The notes below the pieces were generated by a model, which had not been told where the DNA came from, did not search any database, and saw only the letters and a list, made by a program, of their open reading frames with translations. 64,000 nucleotides of DNA from Devosia epidermidihirudinis (GTDB taxonomy: Bacteria; Pseudomonadota; Alphaproteobacteria; Rhizobiales; Devosiaceae), in the NCBI RefSeq assembly GCF_000971295.1, contig NZ_LANJ01000011.1, positions 186,001-250,000 of the forward strand. The letters run 5' to 3'. Positions 34,914 through 52,521 of the stretch are shown here, piece after piece. The number at the start of each line of letters is the position of its first letter. Within the stretch, counting starts at the first letter, position 1. The translations under genes were made by a program, and so were the position numbers.

Positions 34914-34939
34914 CGCGGCGCGCTTATTCGCGCGCCGCG
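34914..34939 (-). terminator. Hairpin between tuf and rpsJ
   Basis: CGCGGCGCGC (34914-34923) pairs perfectly with GCGCGCCGCG (34930-34939) around a six-base loop. On the reverse strand it is followed by ATCCATTTTCG, only a weak T-run, so a partial terminator or attenuator separating the str and S10 operons is most likely. Confidence 0.6.
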
Positions 34940-34955
34940 AATGTCTCAATAAGGC

Positions 34956-36146
34956 TTACTTCAGGATCTTCGCAACGACGCCGGCGCCGACGGTGCGGCC
35001 ACCTTCACGGATAGCGAAGCGAAGCTTCTCTTCCATTGCGATCGGAACGATGAGCTGAACGTTCATGTTGATGTTGTCACCAGGCATGACCATTTCCGTG
35101 CCTTCTGGCAGGGTCACGATGCCGGTCACGTCCGTGGTACGGAAGTAGAACTGCGGACGGTAGTTGCCGAAGAATGGAGTGTGACGACCGCCTTCTTCCT
35201 TGGTGAGGATATAAGCCTCAGCAACGAAGTCGGTGTGTGGGGTCACGGAGCCTGGCTTGCAGAGAACCTGACCGCGCTCAACCTGAGTACGATCGATACC
35301 GCGGATCAGTGCACCAACGTTGTCGCCAGCCTGGCCCGAGTCGAGCAGCTTGCGGAACATTTCGACACCGGTAACAGTGGTCTTCTGGGTTGCCTTGATG
35401 CCGACGATTTCGACTTCTTCACCAACCTTGATGATACCACGCTCAACGCGGCCGGTGACCACAGTACCGCGGCCGGAGATCGAGAACACGTCTTCGATTG
35501 GCAGCAGGAATGGCAGGTCAACTGGACGCTCTGGCTGTGGGATGTACGCATCAACAGCGGCCATCAGCTCGAGAACGGCGTCGTGGCCGAGCTTCTTGTC
35601 CGAATCTTCGAGAGCAGCGAGAGCCGAGCCCTTGATGATTGGAATGTCGTCGCCTGGGAATTCGTACGAGGACAGAAGTTCACGAACTTCCAGCTCAACG
35701 AGTTCCAGCAGCTCTGGATCGTCGACCATGTCGCACTTGTTCAGGAACACGACCAGTGCTGGCACGCCAACCTGGCGAGCGAGCAGGATGTGCTCACGAG
35801 TCTGTGGCATTGGGCCGTCAGCAGCGGACACAACCAGGATCGCGCCGTCCATCTGGGCAGCACCGGTGATCATGTTCTTCACATAGTCGGCGTGGCCTGG
35901 GCAGTCGACGTGTGCGTAGTGACGGTTAGCCGTCTCGTACTCAACGTGCGACGTGTTGATGGTGATGCCGCGTGCCTTTTCTTCTGGCGCGCTGTCGATC
36001 GATGCGTAGTCCTTGAACTGCGCACCGCCGGCTTCTGCCAACACCTTGGTGATCGCTGCGGTCAGCGAGGTCTTGCCGTGGTCAACGTGACCAATGGTAC
36101 CGATGTTGCAGTGTGGCTTATTGCGGGAAAACTTTTCCTTGCCCAT
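34956..36146 (-). CDS. tuf: Elongation factor Tu
   Basis: A 396-residue GTPase delivering aminoacyl-tRNA to the ribosome. G1 is GHVDHGKT (residues 19-26), followed by the switch I region [22 protein letters not shown] (G3) and NKCD (G4). Domain 2 carries [13 protein letters not shown], domain 3 the ending [20 protein letters not shown]. It follows fusA by 54 bases and ends the str operon. Only one tuf copy is in this window; many relatives carry a second near secE, and none is present there here. Confidence 0.98.
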   Translation of the reverse strand: MGKEKFSRNKPHCNIGTIGHVDHGKTSLTAAITKVLAEAGGAQFKDYASIDSAPEEKARGITINTSHVEYETANRHYAHVDCPGHADYVKNMITGAAQMDGAILVVSAADGPMPQTREHILLARQVGVPALVVFLNKCDMVDDPELLELVELEVRELLSSYEFPGDDIPIIKGSALAALEDSDKKLGHDAVLELMAAVDAYIPQPERPVDLPFLLPIEDVFSISGRGTVVTGRVERGIIKVGEEVEIVGIKATQKTTVTGVEMFRKLLDSGQAGDNVGALIRGIDRTQVERGQVLCKPGSVTPHTDFVAEAYILTKEEGGRHTPFFGNYRPQFYFRTTDVTGIVTLPEGTEMVMPGDNINMNVQLIVPIAMEEKLRFAIREGGRTVGAGVVAKILK

Positions 36147-36200
36147 TGCTTCTCTCCGTATTCGTCAGCCTAAGGCCAACCTTGAGTTTCAGTTTATTGT

Positions 36201-38291
36201 TTAGGCGTACTTGGCCTGGACTTCGTCAGCAACCGCCTGCGGCACCTGCTCGTAGTGATCGAACGTCATCGAGTACTGTGCACGACCCTGGCTCATCGAG
36301 CGGAGGGAGTTCACGTAACCGAACATGTTCGCGAGCGGAACGTAGGCATTCACGACCTGGAGAACACCACGGCCTTCAGTGCCGTGGATCTGACCGCGCC
36401 GGGAATTCAGGTCGCCAATTACGTCACCCATGTAGTCTTCGGGCGTCACAACTTCAACCTTCATGATCGGCTCGAGGATCTTCGGGGACGCCTTGCGGAG
36501 CGCCTCGTTGAAACCGGCACGACCGGCGATTTCGAATGCGAGAACCGACGAGTCAACATCGTGGTACGCGCCTTCGGTCAACGTCACCTTCACGTCCACG
36601 ATCGGGAACCCGATCAGAGGACCAGCGGACATAACCGACTTCACGCCCTTTTCGACGCCTGGGATGTATTCCTTTGGCACCGAACCGCCGACGACGGCAT
36701 TCACGAACTCGAGACCCTTGCCGACTTCGCCTGGCTCAACCGAGAGCTTGACGCGAGCAAACTGGCCCGAACCACCCGACTGCTTCTTGTGGGTATAATC
36801 CACATTGGCCGACTTGGTGATGGTTTCGCGATAAGCCACCTGTGGCTGACCGATATTGGCTTCAACCTTGAACTCGCGACGCATACGGTCGACGAGAATG
36901 TCGAGGTGAAGTTCGCCCATACCCGAGATGATGGTCTGGCCGGATTCTTCGTCAGTCTTGACGCGGAAGGACGGATCTTCAGCTGCCAGGCGGTTCAGGG
37001 CGAGGCCCATCTTTTCCTGGTCGGCCTTGGACTTTGGTTCCACCGAGATGTCGATAACTGGCTCTGGGAAGATCATACGCTCAAGGATAACCTGGGCGTT
37101 GTTTGGAGCCAGAGTGTCACCGGTGGTGGTGTCCTTCAGACCAACGATAGCCACGATGTCGCCAGCGAAGGCTTCCGTGATCTGCTCGCGGCTGTTGGCG
37201 TGCATCTGGAACATGCGGCCAACGCGTTCGCGCTTGCCCTTCACGGTGTTTTCCAGCATGGCGCCCTGCTCGAGGTGACCCGAGTAGATGCGGCAGAACG
37301 TCAGCGAGCCCATGTGCGGGTCGTTAGCGATCTTGAACGCAAGCATCGAGAGCGGCTCGTTGTCGTCAGCGTGACGCTCGATTGGCTCTTCGGTGCGCGC
37401 ATCGATGCCCTGGATAGCAGGAACGTCGAGCGGCGATGGCAGGAAGTCGATCACACCGTCCAGGAGGGGCTGCACGCCCTTGTTCTTGAACGCCGAGCCC
37501 GCATAGACCAGGAAGATCTTCGCATCGATCACACCGCGGCGCAGAAGGCGACGGATGGTATCGTTGTTTGGAACTTCACCACCGAGGTAGGCTTCCATGG
37601 CATCGTCGTCGAGTTCGACGGCGGCTTCGATCATGGCTTCGCGGTACTTGGCGGCCTTTTCCTTGAGGTCATCAGGGATCTCAACGACGTCCCAGGCAGC
37701 GCCCAGTTCTTCGTTGTGCCAGACAAGTGCATTCATCTCGATCAGATCGACAACGCCCTTGAATTCCGTCTCAGCGCCGATTGGCAGCTGAACAGGAACG
37801 CCCTTGGCGCCAAGACGCGAGCCGATCATCTCGACGCAGCGGTAGAAGTCCGCGCCAACCTTGTCCATCTTGTTCACGAAGATCAGACGAGGAACGTGGT
37901 ACTTGTCAGCCTGGCGCCATACGGTTTCAGTCTGAGGCTCTACGCCAGCATTGGCGTCGAGAAGAGCGACGGCACCGTCGAGCACGCGAAGCGAACGTTC
38001 AACTTCAATCGTGAAGTCCACGTGTCCGGGCGTGTCAATGATGTTGAAGCGGTGCTGCACGCCATCACGGGACTTCCACGACGTCGTCGTAGCAGCCGAA
38101 GTGATGGTGATGCCGCGTTCCTGCTCCTGCTCCATCCAGTCCATGGTGGAAGCACCATCATGGGTCTCGCCCATCTTATGGTTCTTGCCGGTATAGTACA
38201 GGATGCGCTCGGTCGTGGTCGTCTTGCCAGCATCGATGTGAGCCATGATGCCGAAGTTACGATAGAGATTAATGGCTGTTTCGCGTGCCAT
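36201..38291 (-). CDS. fusA: Elongation factor G
   Basis: A 696-residue translocation GTPase that moves tRNA and mRNA after peptide transfer and, with RRF, recycles ribosomes. The P-loop is AHIDAGKT (residues 17-24), with [14 protein letters not shown] (switch I), DTPGHVDFT and [10 protein letters not shown]. Domains II-V follow; [20 protein letters not shown] is in domain IV and the end [20 protein letters not shown] in domain V. Lies 12 bases after rpsG in the str operon. Fusidic-acid contact regions look ordinary. Confidence 0.98.
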   Translation of the reverse strand: MARETAINLYRNFGIMAHIDAGKTTTTERILYYTGKNHKMGETHDGASTMDWMEQEQERGITITSAATTTSWKSRDGVQHRFNIIDTPGHVDFTIEVERSLRVLDGAVALLDANAGVEPQTETVWRQADKYHVPRLIFVNKMDKVGADFYRCVEMIGSRLGAKGVPVQLPIGAETEFKGVVDLIEMNALVWHNEELGAAWDVVEIPDDLKEKAAKYREAMIEAAVELDDDAMEAYLGGEVPNNDTIRRLLRRGVIDAKIFLVYAGSAFKNKGVQPLLDGVIDFLPSPLDVPAIQGIDARTEEPIERHADDNEPLSMLAFKIANDPHMGSLTFCRIYSGHLEQGAMLENTVKGKRERVGRMFQMHANSREQITEAFAGDIVAIVGLKDTTTGDTLAPNNAQVILERMIFPEPVIDISVEPKSKADQEKMGLALNRLAAEDPSFRVKTDEESGQTIISGMGELHLDILVDRMRREFKVEANIGQPQVAYRETITKSANVDYTHKKQSGGSGQFARVKLSVEPGEVGKGLEFVNAVVGGSVPKEYIPGVEKGVKSVMSAGPLIGFPIVDVKVTLTEGAYHDVDSSVLAFEIAGRAGFNEALRKASPKILEPIMKVEVVTPEDYMGDVIGDLNSRRGQIHGTEGRGVLQVVNAYVPLANMFGYVNSLRSMSQGRAQYSMTFDHYEQVPQAVADEVQAKYA

Positions 38292-38303
38292 GAGGTGCTC
38301 CTA

Positions 38304-38786
<483 letters not shown>

Positions 38787-39158
38787 TTACTTCGGACGCT
38801 TCGCGCCGTACTTGGACCGGCGCTGCTTGCGGTCCTTCACGCTCTGCGTGTCGAGGACACCGCGGAGCACGTGGTAACGAACGCCGGGAAGGTCGCGAAC
38901 GCGGCCGCCACGGATCAGGACCACAGAGTGCTCCTGCAGGTTATGGCCTTCACCAGGAATGTACGAAATCACTTCGCGCTGGTTGGTCAGGCGAACCTTG
39001 GCAACCTTACGGAGAGCCGAGTTCGGCTTCTTTGGAGTGGTCGTATAAACACGCGAGCATACGCCGCGCTTCTGGGGGTTGGCTTCCATTGCCGGAACTT
39101 TGTTCCGCTTTGGCTTGCTGGCGCGTGGTTTGCGGATCAGCTGATTAATGGTGGGCAT
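38787..39158 (-). CDS. rpsL: 30S ribosomal protein S12 with Arg88
   Basis: A 123-residue decoding-centre protein that sets translational accuracy. The ATG at 39158 gives the standard opening [34 protein letters not shown] retains Lys43 and Lys44. The second accuracy loop reads [16 protein letters not shown]: residue 88 is Arg (codon CGC) where E. coli and Mycobacterium have Lys, the position at which K88R gives streptomycin resistance. The neighbouring Asp89, the RimO methylthiolation site, is intact. First gene of the str operon, with a good promoter 249 bases upstream. Confidence 0.97.
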   Translation of the reverse strand: MPTINQLIRKPRASKPKRNKVPAMEANPQKRGVCSRVYTTTPKKPNSALRKVAKVRLTNQREVISYIPGEGHNLQEHSVVLIRGGRVRDLPGVRYHVLRGVLDTQSVKDRKQRRSKYGAKRPK

Positions 39159-39406
39159 TTCGCTCTTTCCATCGTCCAAAATTCATTGCGGTCTAGTCGA
39201 GCAAACCAAAACGGCGCCCACCCGACCCCTTTTTAGGAGGAACGGCAGCGCCTTAGTTGCAGCGGATCACCCACGTAAATGGGCAATCATGCGCACAAGG
39301 ATTTGCTTCGTCTAGTTACCCGACAGTGTGTTTGAGTGTCCTGGATGCCCGCACAAGATGGCAGGTACCCGGTGTGACATTCACGACCGACCGCTTAGGT
39401 AGGCGC

Positions 39407-39435
39407 TGTTTAGAACCGACTCGCCCAGAGGTCAA
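39407..39435 (-). promoter_or_regulatory. Promoter of rpsL-rpsG-fusA-tuf
   Basis: On the reverse strand TTGACC (39430-39435), a 17-base spacer and TAAACA (39407-39412). It lies in the 493-base gap between rpsL and the opposite-strand ybjN-like gene. The leader to the rpsL ATG would be about 240 bases. Apart from the ybjN ribosome site (AGGAG near 39641) I see no other gene or RNA in this gap. Confidence 0.6.
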
Positions 39436-39651
39436 GGATTCTTTCGTGAAAAAGCCGCGAGGGAGCTATGCGCGGGCTTGCAATGCTTTTCCGAAGATGA
39501 ATGGAGCCAAGTTAAACTGTTCCCCACCCTGCCCTCGTCGCGCAAGGAACTAACAGCTGCGCCGGGTGGTTGAAAAGTGTAGGACGCTCATTACTCCCTC
39601 TGACGTCTCAGAAATCGTCGGCAACTGTATGTGTATCAATAGGAGACAACA

Positions 39652-40119
39652 ATGAAGCTGAGTTCCATCCTGGCCGGCAGCGCCCTCGCGGTCGTCCTCG
39701 CGACCACCGCGCAGGCACAGACGCTGCTGAAGGGCTCAGACACTGCGGAAATCCTTAATATTGCGCGCGGCTATGGCGCTGCAACTCTCACCACCAATAG
39801 TGCCGGTGACCCCGAGATCAGCGGCAAGATCAACGGCATCTCCTATTACGTGTACTTCATGAACTGCACGGACAACGAAACCTGCGCTGATCTGAACTTC
39901 TATCTGGGCTTTCTCGATCTCAAGCCATCACTGGAGAAGATCAATAGCTGGAACTACGACAAACGCTTCAGCCGCGCCTATATCGACCAGGACGGCGATG
40001 CCGGCGTGGAGATGGATGTAGATCTCGAACACGGCGTCAGTCCGGAATTCCTCGATGATCAATTCTCCATCTGGAACCAGGTGGTGAAGCAGTTCTCCGA
40101 ACACGTTGGCTACAAGTAG
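39652..40119 (+). CDS. YbjN-domain secreted protein
   Basis: A 155-residue protein with a Sec signal (MKLSSILAGSALAVVLATTAQA, cleavage after AQA) and a YbjN-type domain: LLKGSDTAEILNIARGYGAA, ISYYVYFMNCTDNETCADLN, and the end SIWNQVVKQFSEHVGYK. YbjN proteins resemble type III secretion chaperones in fold; in this secreted form the role is unknown. The two Cys in NCTDNETC could form a disulfide in the periplasm. An AGGAG site precedes the ATG. It is the only forward-strand gene inside the otherwise reverse ribosomal block, and it has its own terminator. Confidence 0.82.
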   Translation: MKLSSILAGSALAVVLATTAQAQTLLKGSDTAEILNIARGYGAATLTTNSAGDPEISGKINGISYYVYFMNCTDNETCADLNFYLGFLDLKPSLEKINSWNYDKRFSRAYIDQDGDAGVEMDVDLEHGVSPEFLDDQFSIWNQVVKQFSEHVGYK

Positions 40120-40145
40120 GCCGTCGTTACTCGAGTCTAAGTTGA

Positions 40146-40167
40146 GGGGCCCATCGGGCCCCTTTTC
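40146..40167 (+). terminator. Rho-independent terminator of the YbjN gene
   Basis: GGGGCCC (40146-40152) pairs with GGGCCCC (40156-40162), loop ATC, followed by TTTTC. It lies 26 bases past the gene's stop. Confidence 0.85.
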
Positions 40168-40186
40168 ATTTGCACAATTGCTCAGA

Positions 40187-40217
40187 ACAAAAAGAAAGGG
40201 AGCCTTTCGGCCCCCTT
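40187..40217 (-). terminator. Rho-independent terminator of rpoC
   Basis: On the reverse strand AAGGGGGCC pairs with GGCTCCCTT (one mismatch) around GAAA, followed by TCTTTTTGT. It lies 24 bases past the rpoC stop and, with the neighbouring forward terminator, separates the convergent pair. Confidence 0.85.
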
Positions 40218-40241
40218 CCCTCAGTTCAGTTCTGCTGTGGC

Positions 40242-44429
<4,188 letters not shown>

Positions 44430-44507
44430 CAATTCTCTCCTCTTTCCGTCAGGTCCGGGCCGAAGCCCGAACCTTTCCGGAAGTGAATGGGGGTAGGAAG
44501 TGCCGGA

Positions 44508-48650
<4,143 letters not shown>

Positions 48651-48802
48651 GAAAGCTCCTGTTTCTTTAGCGATTGTCTCGGAGGCAGATAACCAAAGAT
48701 CCGACTATCAGCCGTCGGGTCTCGGGTTATATGCCCTTAAATTACTCTGGCTCAGTGACGCCGTTGCGCCCTCCCCGAGCTAAAGGAAAGGCATCGACAC
48801 GA

Positions 48803-48836
48803 TAAAAACGTCAAAAGCCCCATGGCCAAAACCATG
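48803..48836 (-). terminator. Attenuator-like hairpin in the rplL-rpoB spacer
   Basis: On the reverse strand CATGG-TTTTGG-CCATG (plus bases 48821-48835) is followed by GGGGCTTTTGACGTTTTTATC, a short stem with a T-rich tail. In E. coli a partial terminator in the same spacer lowers rpoBC expression relative to rplL; the position suggests the same role here. The remainder of the 352-base gap (48651-49002) also holds the two hairpins listed next and no gene. Confidence 0.45.
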
Positions 48837-48929
48837 AGGTCTACGGGACGTTCATCGTGCCTCAGACATCAAAATCGTCATATGTTCCGCAAATTGGTGC
48901 CGGCGACCCATCCAATCGGCCACGGCGAA

Positions 48930-48977
48930 TCATCTCGTCGAGATGAAGTAGCGAAGTGGCACATAGCGCGCCACCTC
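48930..48977 (-). promoter_or_regulatory. Two hairpins just after rplL
   Basis: GAAGTGGC (48953-48960) pairs with GCCACCTC (48970-48977), and next to it CATCTCGTCGAGATG (48931-48945) is a perfect palindrome. They start about 25 bases past the rplL stop and lack T-runs, so mRNA processing or end protection is more likely than termination. Confidence 0.4.
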
Positions 48978-49002
48978 GCAAAGTTCAAGAGCAGAGACGA
49001 AC

Positions 49003-49374
49003 TTACTTGAGTTCGACCTTTGCACCAGCTGCTTCGAGCTTGGTCTTGATGTCAGCGGCTTCGGCCTTCGAAGCGCCTTCCTTGATTGCCTTAGGAGCAG
49101 CTTCGACGAGTGCCTTAGCTTCGCCCAGGCCCAGACCGGTGATCGCGCGGACTTCCTTGATGACGTTGATCTTGTTGTCGCCGAAGGAGGCGAGGATCAC
49201 GTCAAATTCGGTCTTTTCTTCAGCGGCAGCAGCTGGAGCACCAGCAGCGGCAGCAACAGCAACTGGAGCGGCGGCGGAAACGCCCCACTTTTCTTCCAGG
49301 AGCTTGCTCAGCTCGGAAGCTTCCAGAACGGTCAGGGCAGACAGGTCGTCTACGATCTTGGCGAGATCAGCCAT
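49003..49374 (-). CDS. rplL: 50S ribosomal protein L7/L12
   Basis: A 123-residue stalk protein present in several copies per ribosome and recruiting translation GTPases. N-terminal dimerisation domain: [20 protein letters not shown]. An Ala/Pro-rich hinge ([18 protein letters not shown]) follows, then the C-terminal factor-binding domain with [20 protein letters not shown] and [20 protein letters not shown]. It follows rplJ by 59 bases. Confidence 0.98.
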   Translation of the reverse strand: MADLAKIVDDLSALTVLEASELSKLLEEKWGVSAAAPVAVAAAAGAPAAAAEEKTEFDVILASFGDNKINVIKEVRAITGLGLGEAKALVEAAPKAIKEGASKAEAADIKTKLEAAGAKVELK

Positions 49375-49433
49375 TTGATAAATCTCTCTTTTTAAGTGTT
49401 CAGTTCAAACCAGCCCTCGAGAGGGCCATGGGG

Positions 49434-49955
49434 TTACGCTGCTTCGTTGCTCTTTTCCGCATGAGCGGCCAGCACGCGGGCGATGCCGCCGGCTGGTGCC
49501 ACGATGACCGAAGCGATACGGGTTGCTGGCTGCAGAAGCATGCCGGCGAGCGTAGCGCGGAGTTCATCGAGCGAAGGCATGGTCGCCAGCGCCTTGACGT
49601 TATTCGCGTCAAGAGCGGTCTTGCCCATCGCGCCACCAAGAACGACGTACTTCGCGTTCTTTTCAGCAAACTTTGCCGCAATCTTCGGCGCAGTCATGGG
49701 GTCGGCCGCATAAGCGATGACGATCGGCCCTGTAAGCAGGGCCGACATGTCCGCATTGTCGGTTTCTTTAAGAGCAAGCTTGGCAAGACGGTTTTTAGCG
49801 ATCTTGACCTGGCCGCCAGCTGCCTTGATATCGCGACGAAGCGTTTCAAGGTTGGCGACGGTCAGACCGGTATTCTGCGCAAGGACGATCGATCCAGCGC
49901 CCGAGAGGGCTGACTGAAGCGATGCGACAAGCTCACGCTTTTCCGCTCTTTCCAC
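49434..49955 (-). CDS. rplJ: 50S ribosomal protein L10 (GTG start)
   Basis: A 173-residue protein anchoring the L7/L12 stalk to 23S rRNA. The family opening (V)ERAEKRELVASLQSALSGA begins at a GTG (plus strand CAC at 49953-49955) with GGAGA about seven bases before it. A longer frame from 50027 would include the leader hairpin and matches nothing. NTGLTVANLETLRRDIKAAG and VKIAKNRLAKLALKET are typical; the C-terminal helix for L12 dimers ends the protein. In E. coli L10-L12 represses its own mRNA at a leader site; a structured leader is present here. Confidence 0.95.
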   Translation of the reverse strand: MERAEKRELVASLQSALSGAGSIVLAQNTGLTVANLETLRRDIKAAGGQVKIAKNRLAKLALKETDNADMSALLTGPIVIAYAADPMTAPKIAAKFAEKNAKYVVLGGAMGKTALDANNVKALATMPSLDELRATLAGMLLQPATRIASVIVAPAGGIARVLAAHAEKSNEAA

Positions 49956-50215
49956 TGCTAGTCTCCACATTGAGCCCGGCATAGTCGCGCCGGGCCATTG
50001 CCAATTGCTGCCCTCTGGTCTCCACACGGGAGGAGAGGAGCAACGGTTACATGCCTGTCAACCGTGCTGCCCGAAAGGGCAACTGGCCTGGTTCGAACCG
50101 CAATCACCCTGCCCTTGCGGACAGAAAATTTCGGTCTTCACCCTATCTATGCTGGCGCCTTGCGACATTAAGCCAACCCAAATCGGTTGGCACCGGCAGT
50201 CTCGGACAGGACTTT
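49956..50215 (-). promoter_or_regulatory. Structured leader of rplJ-rplL (L10-leader candidate)
   Basis: The region before rplJ contains stable hairpins: GCCCGGC (49974-49980) with GCCGGGC (49989-49995), 19 bases before the GTG, and GCCAACC (50172-50178) with GGTTGGC (50185-50191). The near-repeat TGTGGAGAC occurs both at the ribosome site and again about 60 bases upstream. Position and folding fit an L10-binding autoregulatory leader. The 472-base gap to rplA contains no gene. Confidence 0.55.
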
Positions 50216-50236
50216 AACGCCCCTTGCGGGTCGTTT

Positions 50237-50270
50237 ATCCGGACGAGCGAACCCGTCCGGAATTCTTTTT
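50237..50270 (+). terminator. Forward-strand terminator opposite the rplJ leader
   Basis: CCGGACG (50239-50245) pairs with CGTCCGG (50254-50260) and is followed by AATTCTTTTT on the plus strand. No forward gene precedes it, so it may stop antisense transcription; on the reverse strand the same stem would simply be part of the rplA-rplJ leader. Confidence 0.5.
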
Positions 50271-50316
50271 AAGCCAGAGCATCGGACTTGCAGACCAGTG
50301 CTCTAGCCTCCCATCG

Positions 50317-50392
50317 TCACCACCCGACTTGTTCGGGTGGTCCATGCTGTGTTGCCACATCTTTGGATTGCCCTGACAAGCCGGGCAATGAC
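50317..50392. repeat. Two-hairpin intergenic palindrome, copy 2
   Basis: ACCACCCGA/TCGGGTGGT (50319-50327 with 50333-50341) and ATTGCCC/GGGCAAT (50367-50373 with 50383-50389). Read on the reverse strand it follows the layout of copy 1 at 818-896, including GTCATTGCCCGGCTTGTC. It sits immediately after the rplA stop, inside the ribosomal supercluster. Confidence 0.7.
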
Positions 50393-50427
50393 GGTGGTTG
50401 GAAGGTCGCGTTACGCGACCTCCGAAA

Positions 50428-51120
50428 TTAGAGAGCCGAAGCTGGCTCGACGTGGACGCCAGGGCCCATGGTCGAGGAAACAGCGACGCGCTTGACATAG
50501 GTGCCCTTGGCGCCAGCTGGCTTGGACTTCACAACGGCGTCGGTGAACGCCTTGATGTTCTGAAGCAGTGCTTCTTCCGAGAAAGAAACCTTGCCAACGC
50601 CAGCGTGCAGGATACCAGCCTTTTCGACGCGGTATTCAACAGCGCCGCCCTTGGCAGCCTTAACGGCACCAGCGACGTCTGGAGTAACCGTGCCAACCTT
50701 GGGGTTTGGCATCAGGTTGCGTGGGCCCAGGATCTTACCGAGACGACCAACCAGTGGCATCATGTCCGGAGTAGCAATGCAACGATCGAAATCGATCTTG
50801 CCGCCCAGGATCTGTTCCATCAGGTCTTCTGCGCCAACGATGTCAGCGCCAGCCTTACGGGCTTCGTCTGCCTTGGCATCCTTGGCGAACACTGCAACGC
50901 GCACGGTCTTGCCGGTGCCGTTTGGCAGGGTGACCACACCGCGGACCATCTGGTCAGCGTGGCGTGGGTCAACGCCGAGGTTGATCGCGATCTCGAGGGT
51001 CTCGTCGAACTTGGCCGAGGCGCGAGCCTTAACCATCTTCACGGCTTCATCGAGCTTGTAGAGCTTGTTACGGTCAATGCCTTCGCGGGCCTTGACGATC
51101 TTCTTACCGACGTGTGCCAT
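50428..51120 (-). CDS. rplA: 50S ribosomal protein L1
   Basis: A 230-residue mobile L1-stalk protein that guides E-site tRNA release. [20 protein letters not shown] opens it, [20 protein letters not shown] carries the conserved Lys/Phe region, and [20 protein letters not shown] with [10 protein letters not shown] are family signatures. L1 represses the rplK-rplA mRNA in E. coli. Its ATG lies four bases after the rplK stop. Confidence 0.97.
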   Translation of the reverse strand: MAHVGKKIVKAREGIDRNKLYKLDEAVKMVKARASAKFDETLEIAINLGVDPRHADQMVRGVVTLPNGTGKTVRVAVFAKDAKADEARKAGADIVGAEDLMEQILGGKIDFDRCIATPDMMPLVGRLGKILGPRNLMPNPKVGTVTPDVAGAVKAAKGGAVEYRVEKAGILHAGVGKVSFSEEALLQNIKAFTDAVVKSKPAGAKGTYVKRVAVSSTMGPGVHVEPASAL

Positions 51121-51124
51121 TCAA

Positions 51125-51553
51125 TCAGCCCTCGACCTGAATGCCCATGGAACGGGCAGAGCCAGCGATCATCGACACAGCAGCGTCGAGATTGTCGGCG
51201 TTGAGATCCTTCATCTTCTTCTGGGCGATGTCACGCAGCTGAGCCACGGTGATCGTACCAGCCGATTCCTTGCCTGGCAGCTTGCTGCCCGACTTCAGGT
51301 TCACGGCCTTCTTGATGAAGAAGGTGACTGGTGGCTGCTTCATCTCGAAAGTGAAGCTCTTGTCGGCGTAGGCGGTGATCACGACTGGAATGGGCGAACC
51401 CTTTTCCATTTCCTGCGTGGCAGCGTTGAACGCCTTGCAGAATTCCATGATGTTCAGACCGCGCTGACCGAGAGCCGGCCCGATTGGTGGGGATGGCGTT
51501 GCGGAGCCAGCGGGCACCTGCAGCTTTACGTAGCCAACGATTTTCTTTGCCAT
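51125..51553 (-). CDS. rplK: 50S ribosomal protein L11
   Basis: A 142-residue protein of the GTPase-associated centre, needed for stringent response via RelA and the target of thiostrepton. The Pro-rich N-terminal domain shows [35 protein letters not shown] in consecutive parts with the thiostrepton-site prolines intact. The RNA-binding C-terminal domain ends [16 protein letters not shown]. It follows nusG by 127 bases, a leader where L1 binds in other bacteria; small stems such as GTAGCC-GTTT-GGCTGC are seen there. Confidence 0.97.
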   Translation of the reverse strand: MAKKIVGYVKLQVPAGSATPSPPIGPALGQRGLNIMEFCKAFNAATQEMEKGSPIPVVITAYADKSFTFEMKQPPVTFFIKKAVNLKSGSKLPGKESAGTITVAQLRDIAQKKMKDLNADNLDAAVSMIAGSARSMGIQVEG

Positions 51554-51680
51554 AATCGTCCTTACAGAGTTCGACCGGTGTCACCCGGCCAGTTGACGCT
51601 GTGGTCCAAGGTTTGATCGGAGGCTGGCAGCCACCGCCCTCTCCCACAGATTTCACGCAGCCAAACGGCTACGTGGATGG

Positions 51681-52211
51681 TCAGACCTTTTCGACCTGAC
51701 CGTATTCGAGCTCCACCGGAGTGGGACGCCCGAAAATCGAAACTTCCACCTTGAGGCGGGCGCGTTCTTCGTCGACTTCTTCCACAACGCCATTGAAGCT
51801 GGCGAAAGGACCGTCGGAGACACGCACATTCTCGCCCACTTCGAACGAGACGGAAGGCTTTGGATGCTCCACGCCTTCCTGCACCTGCTGCAGAATGCCC
51901 ATGGCTTCCTTTTCGGAAATCGGCATCGGCTTATTGTCCGAACCGAGGAAACCAGTGACCTTTGGGGTGTTCTTGATCAGATGGAATGCCTCGTCGGTCA
52001 TATCCATCTTCACCAGGACATAACCCGGGAAAAACTTGCGTTCGGCGTCGACCTTGCGGCCGCGACGGATCTCAACGACCTTTTCGGTCGGCACGATCAC
52101 GTCTTCAAACAGATGCTCGAGCTTCTTCTGCGCAACCTTCTGACGGATATCTTCCGCCACCTTGCGCTCGAAATTCGAGTAAGCCTGAACGATGTACCAG
52201 CGCTTCGCCAT
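51681..52211 (-). CDS. nusG: Transcription antitermination factor NusG
   Basis: A 176-residue factor that binds RNA polymerase and couples it to Rho or to ribosomal protein S10. The NGN domain opens KRWYIVQAYSNFERKVAEDI and includes RKFFPGYVLVKMDMTDEAFH; the KOW domain is FEVGENVRVSDGPFASFNGVVEEVDEE in two parts. Its S10 partner is encoded in this window. It follows secE by 40 bases and shares the secE promoter. Confidence 0.97.
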   Translation of the reverse strand: MAKRWYIVQAYSNFERKVAEDIRQKVAQKKLEHLFEDVIVPTEKVVEIRRGRKVDAERKFFPGYVLVKMDMTDEAFHLIKNTPKVTGFLGSDNKPMPISEKEAMGILQQVQEGVEHPKPSVSFEVGENVRVSDGPFASFNGVVEEVDEERARLKVEVSIFGRPTPVELEYGQVEKV

Positions 52212-52251
52212 GCCGCGTCGCCGCTCCTAATTCTTTGTGTTCGTGATCCGA

Positions 52252-52446
52252 CTAGCGGATCGACAGCATCAGACCAACCAGCCAAGAAATGATCTGGTCT
52301 GCGGCCAGGAAGAACAAGCTCGCAAAAATCACCAGAACAATCACCATGATTGTCGAGATGAGGACTTCGTTGCGGCCAGGCCAAGTGACCTTGGACACTT
52401 CCGTGCGGACCTGCTGCAGAAAGGTAATCGGGTTCGTACGGGCCAT
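52252..52446 (-). CDS. secE: Preprotein translocase subunit SecE
   Basis: A 64-residue, single-helix translocon subunit that clamps SecY. The ATG at 52446 starts MARTNPITFLQQVRTEVSKV; the conserved amphipathic motif TEVSKVTWPGRNEVL is followed by the membrane helix (about residues 33-58). A longer frame from 52485 lies in the leader hairpin. It begins the supercluster on the reverse strand. The tRNA-Trp gene and second tuf gene often found just upstream in other bacteria are not here. Confidence 0.95.
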   Translation of the reverse strand: MARTNPITFLQQVRTEVSKVTWPGRNEVLISTIMVIVLVIFASLFFLAADQIISWLVGLMLSIR

Positions 52447-52487
52447 CAGCGACTCAACTCTTTGGTGTTTTTGGTGCAAAACCAAAG

Positions 52488-52510
52488 GCCGCGCAGGATT
52501 CCCGCACGGC
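52488..52510 (-). promoter_or_regulatory. Leader hairpin before secE-nusG
   Basis: A ten-base-pair stem with two G-T pairs and a three-base loop: on the reverse strand GCCGTGCGGG-AAT-CCTGCGCGGC, followed by CTTTGGTTTTG. It lies 42 bases before the secE start and about 12 bases after the promoter's -10 box, the position of an attenuator. Confidence 0.6.
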
Positions 52511-52521
52511 TCGAATTTGGG

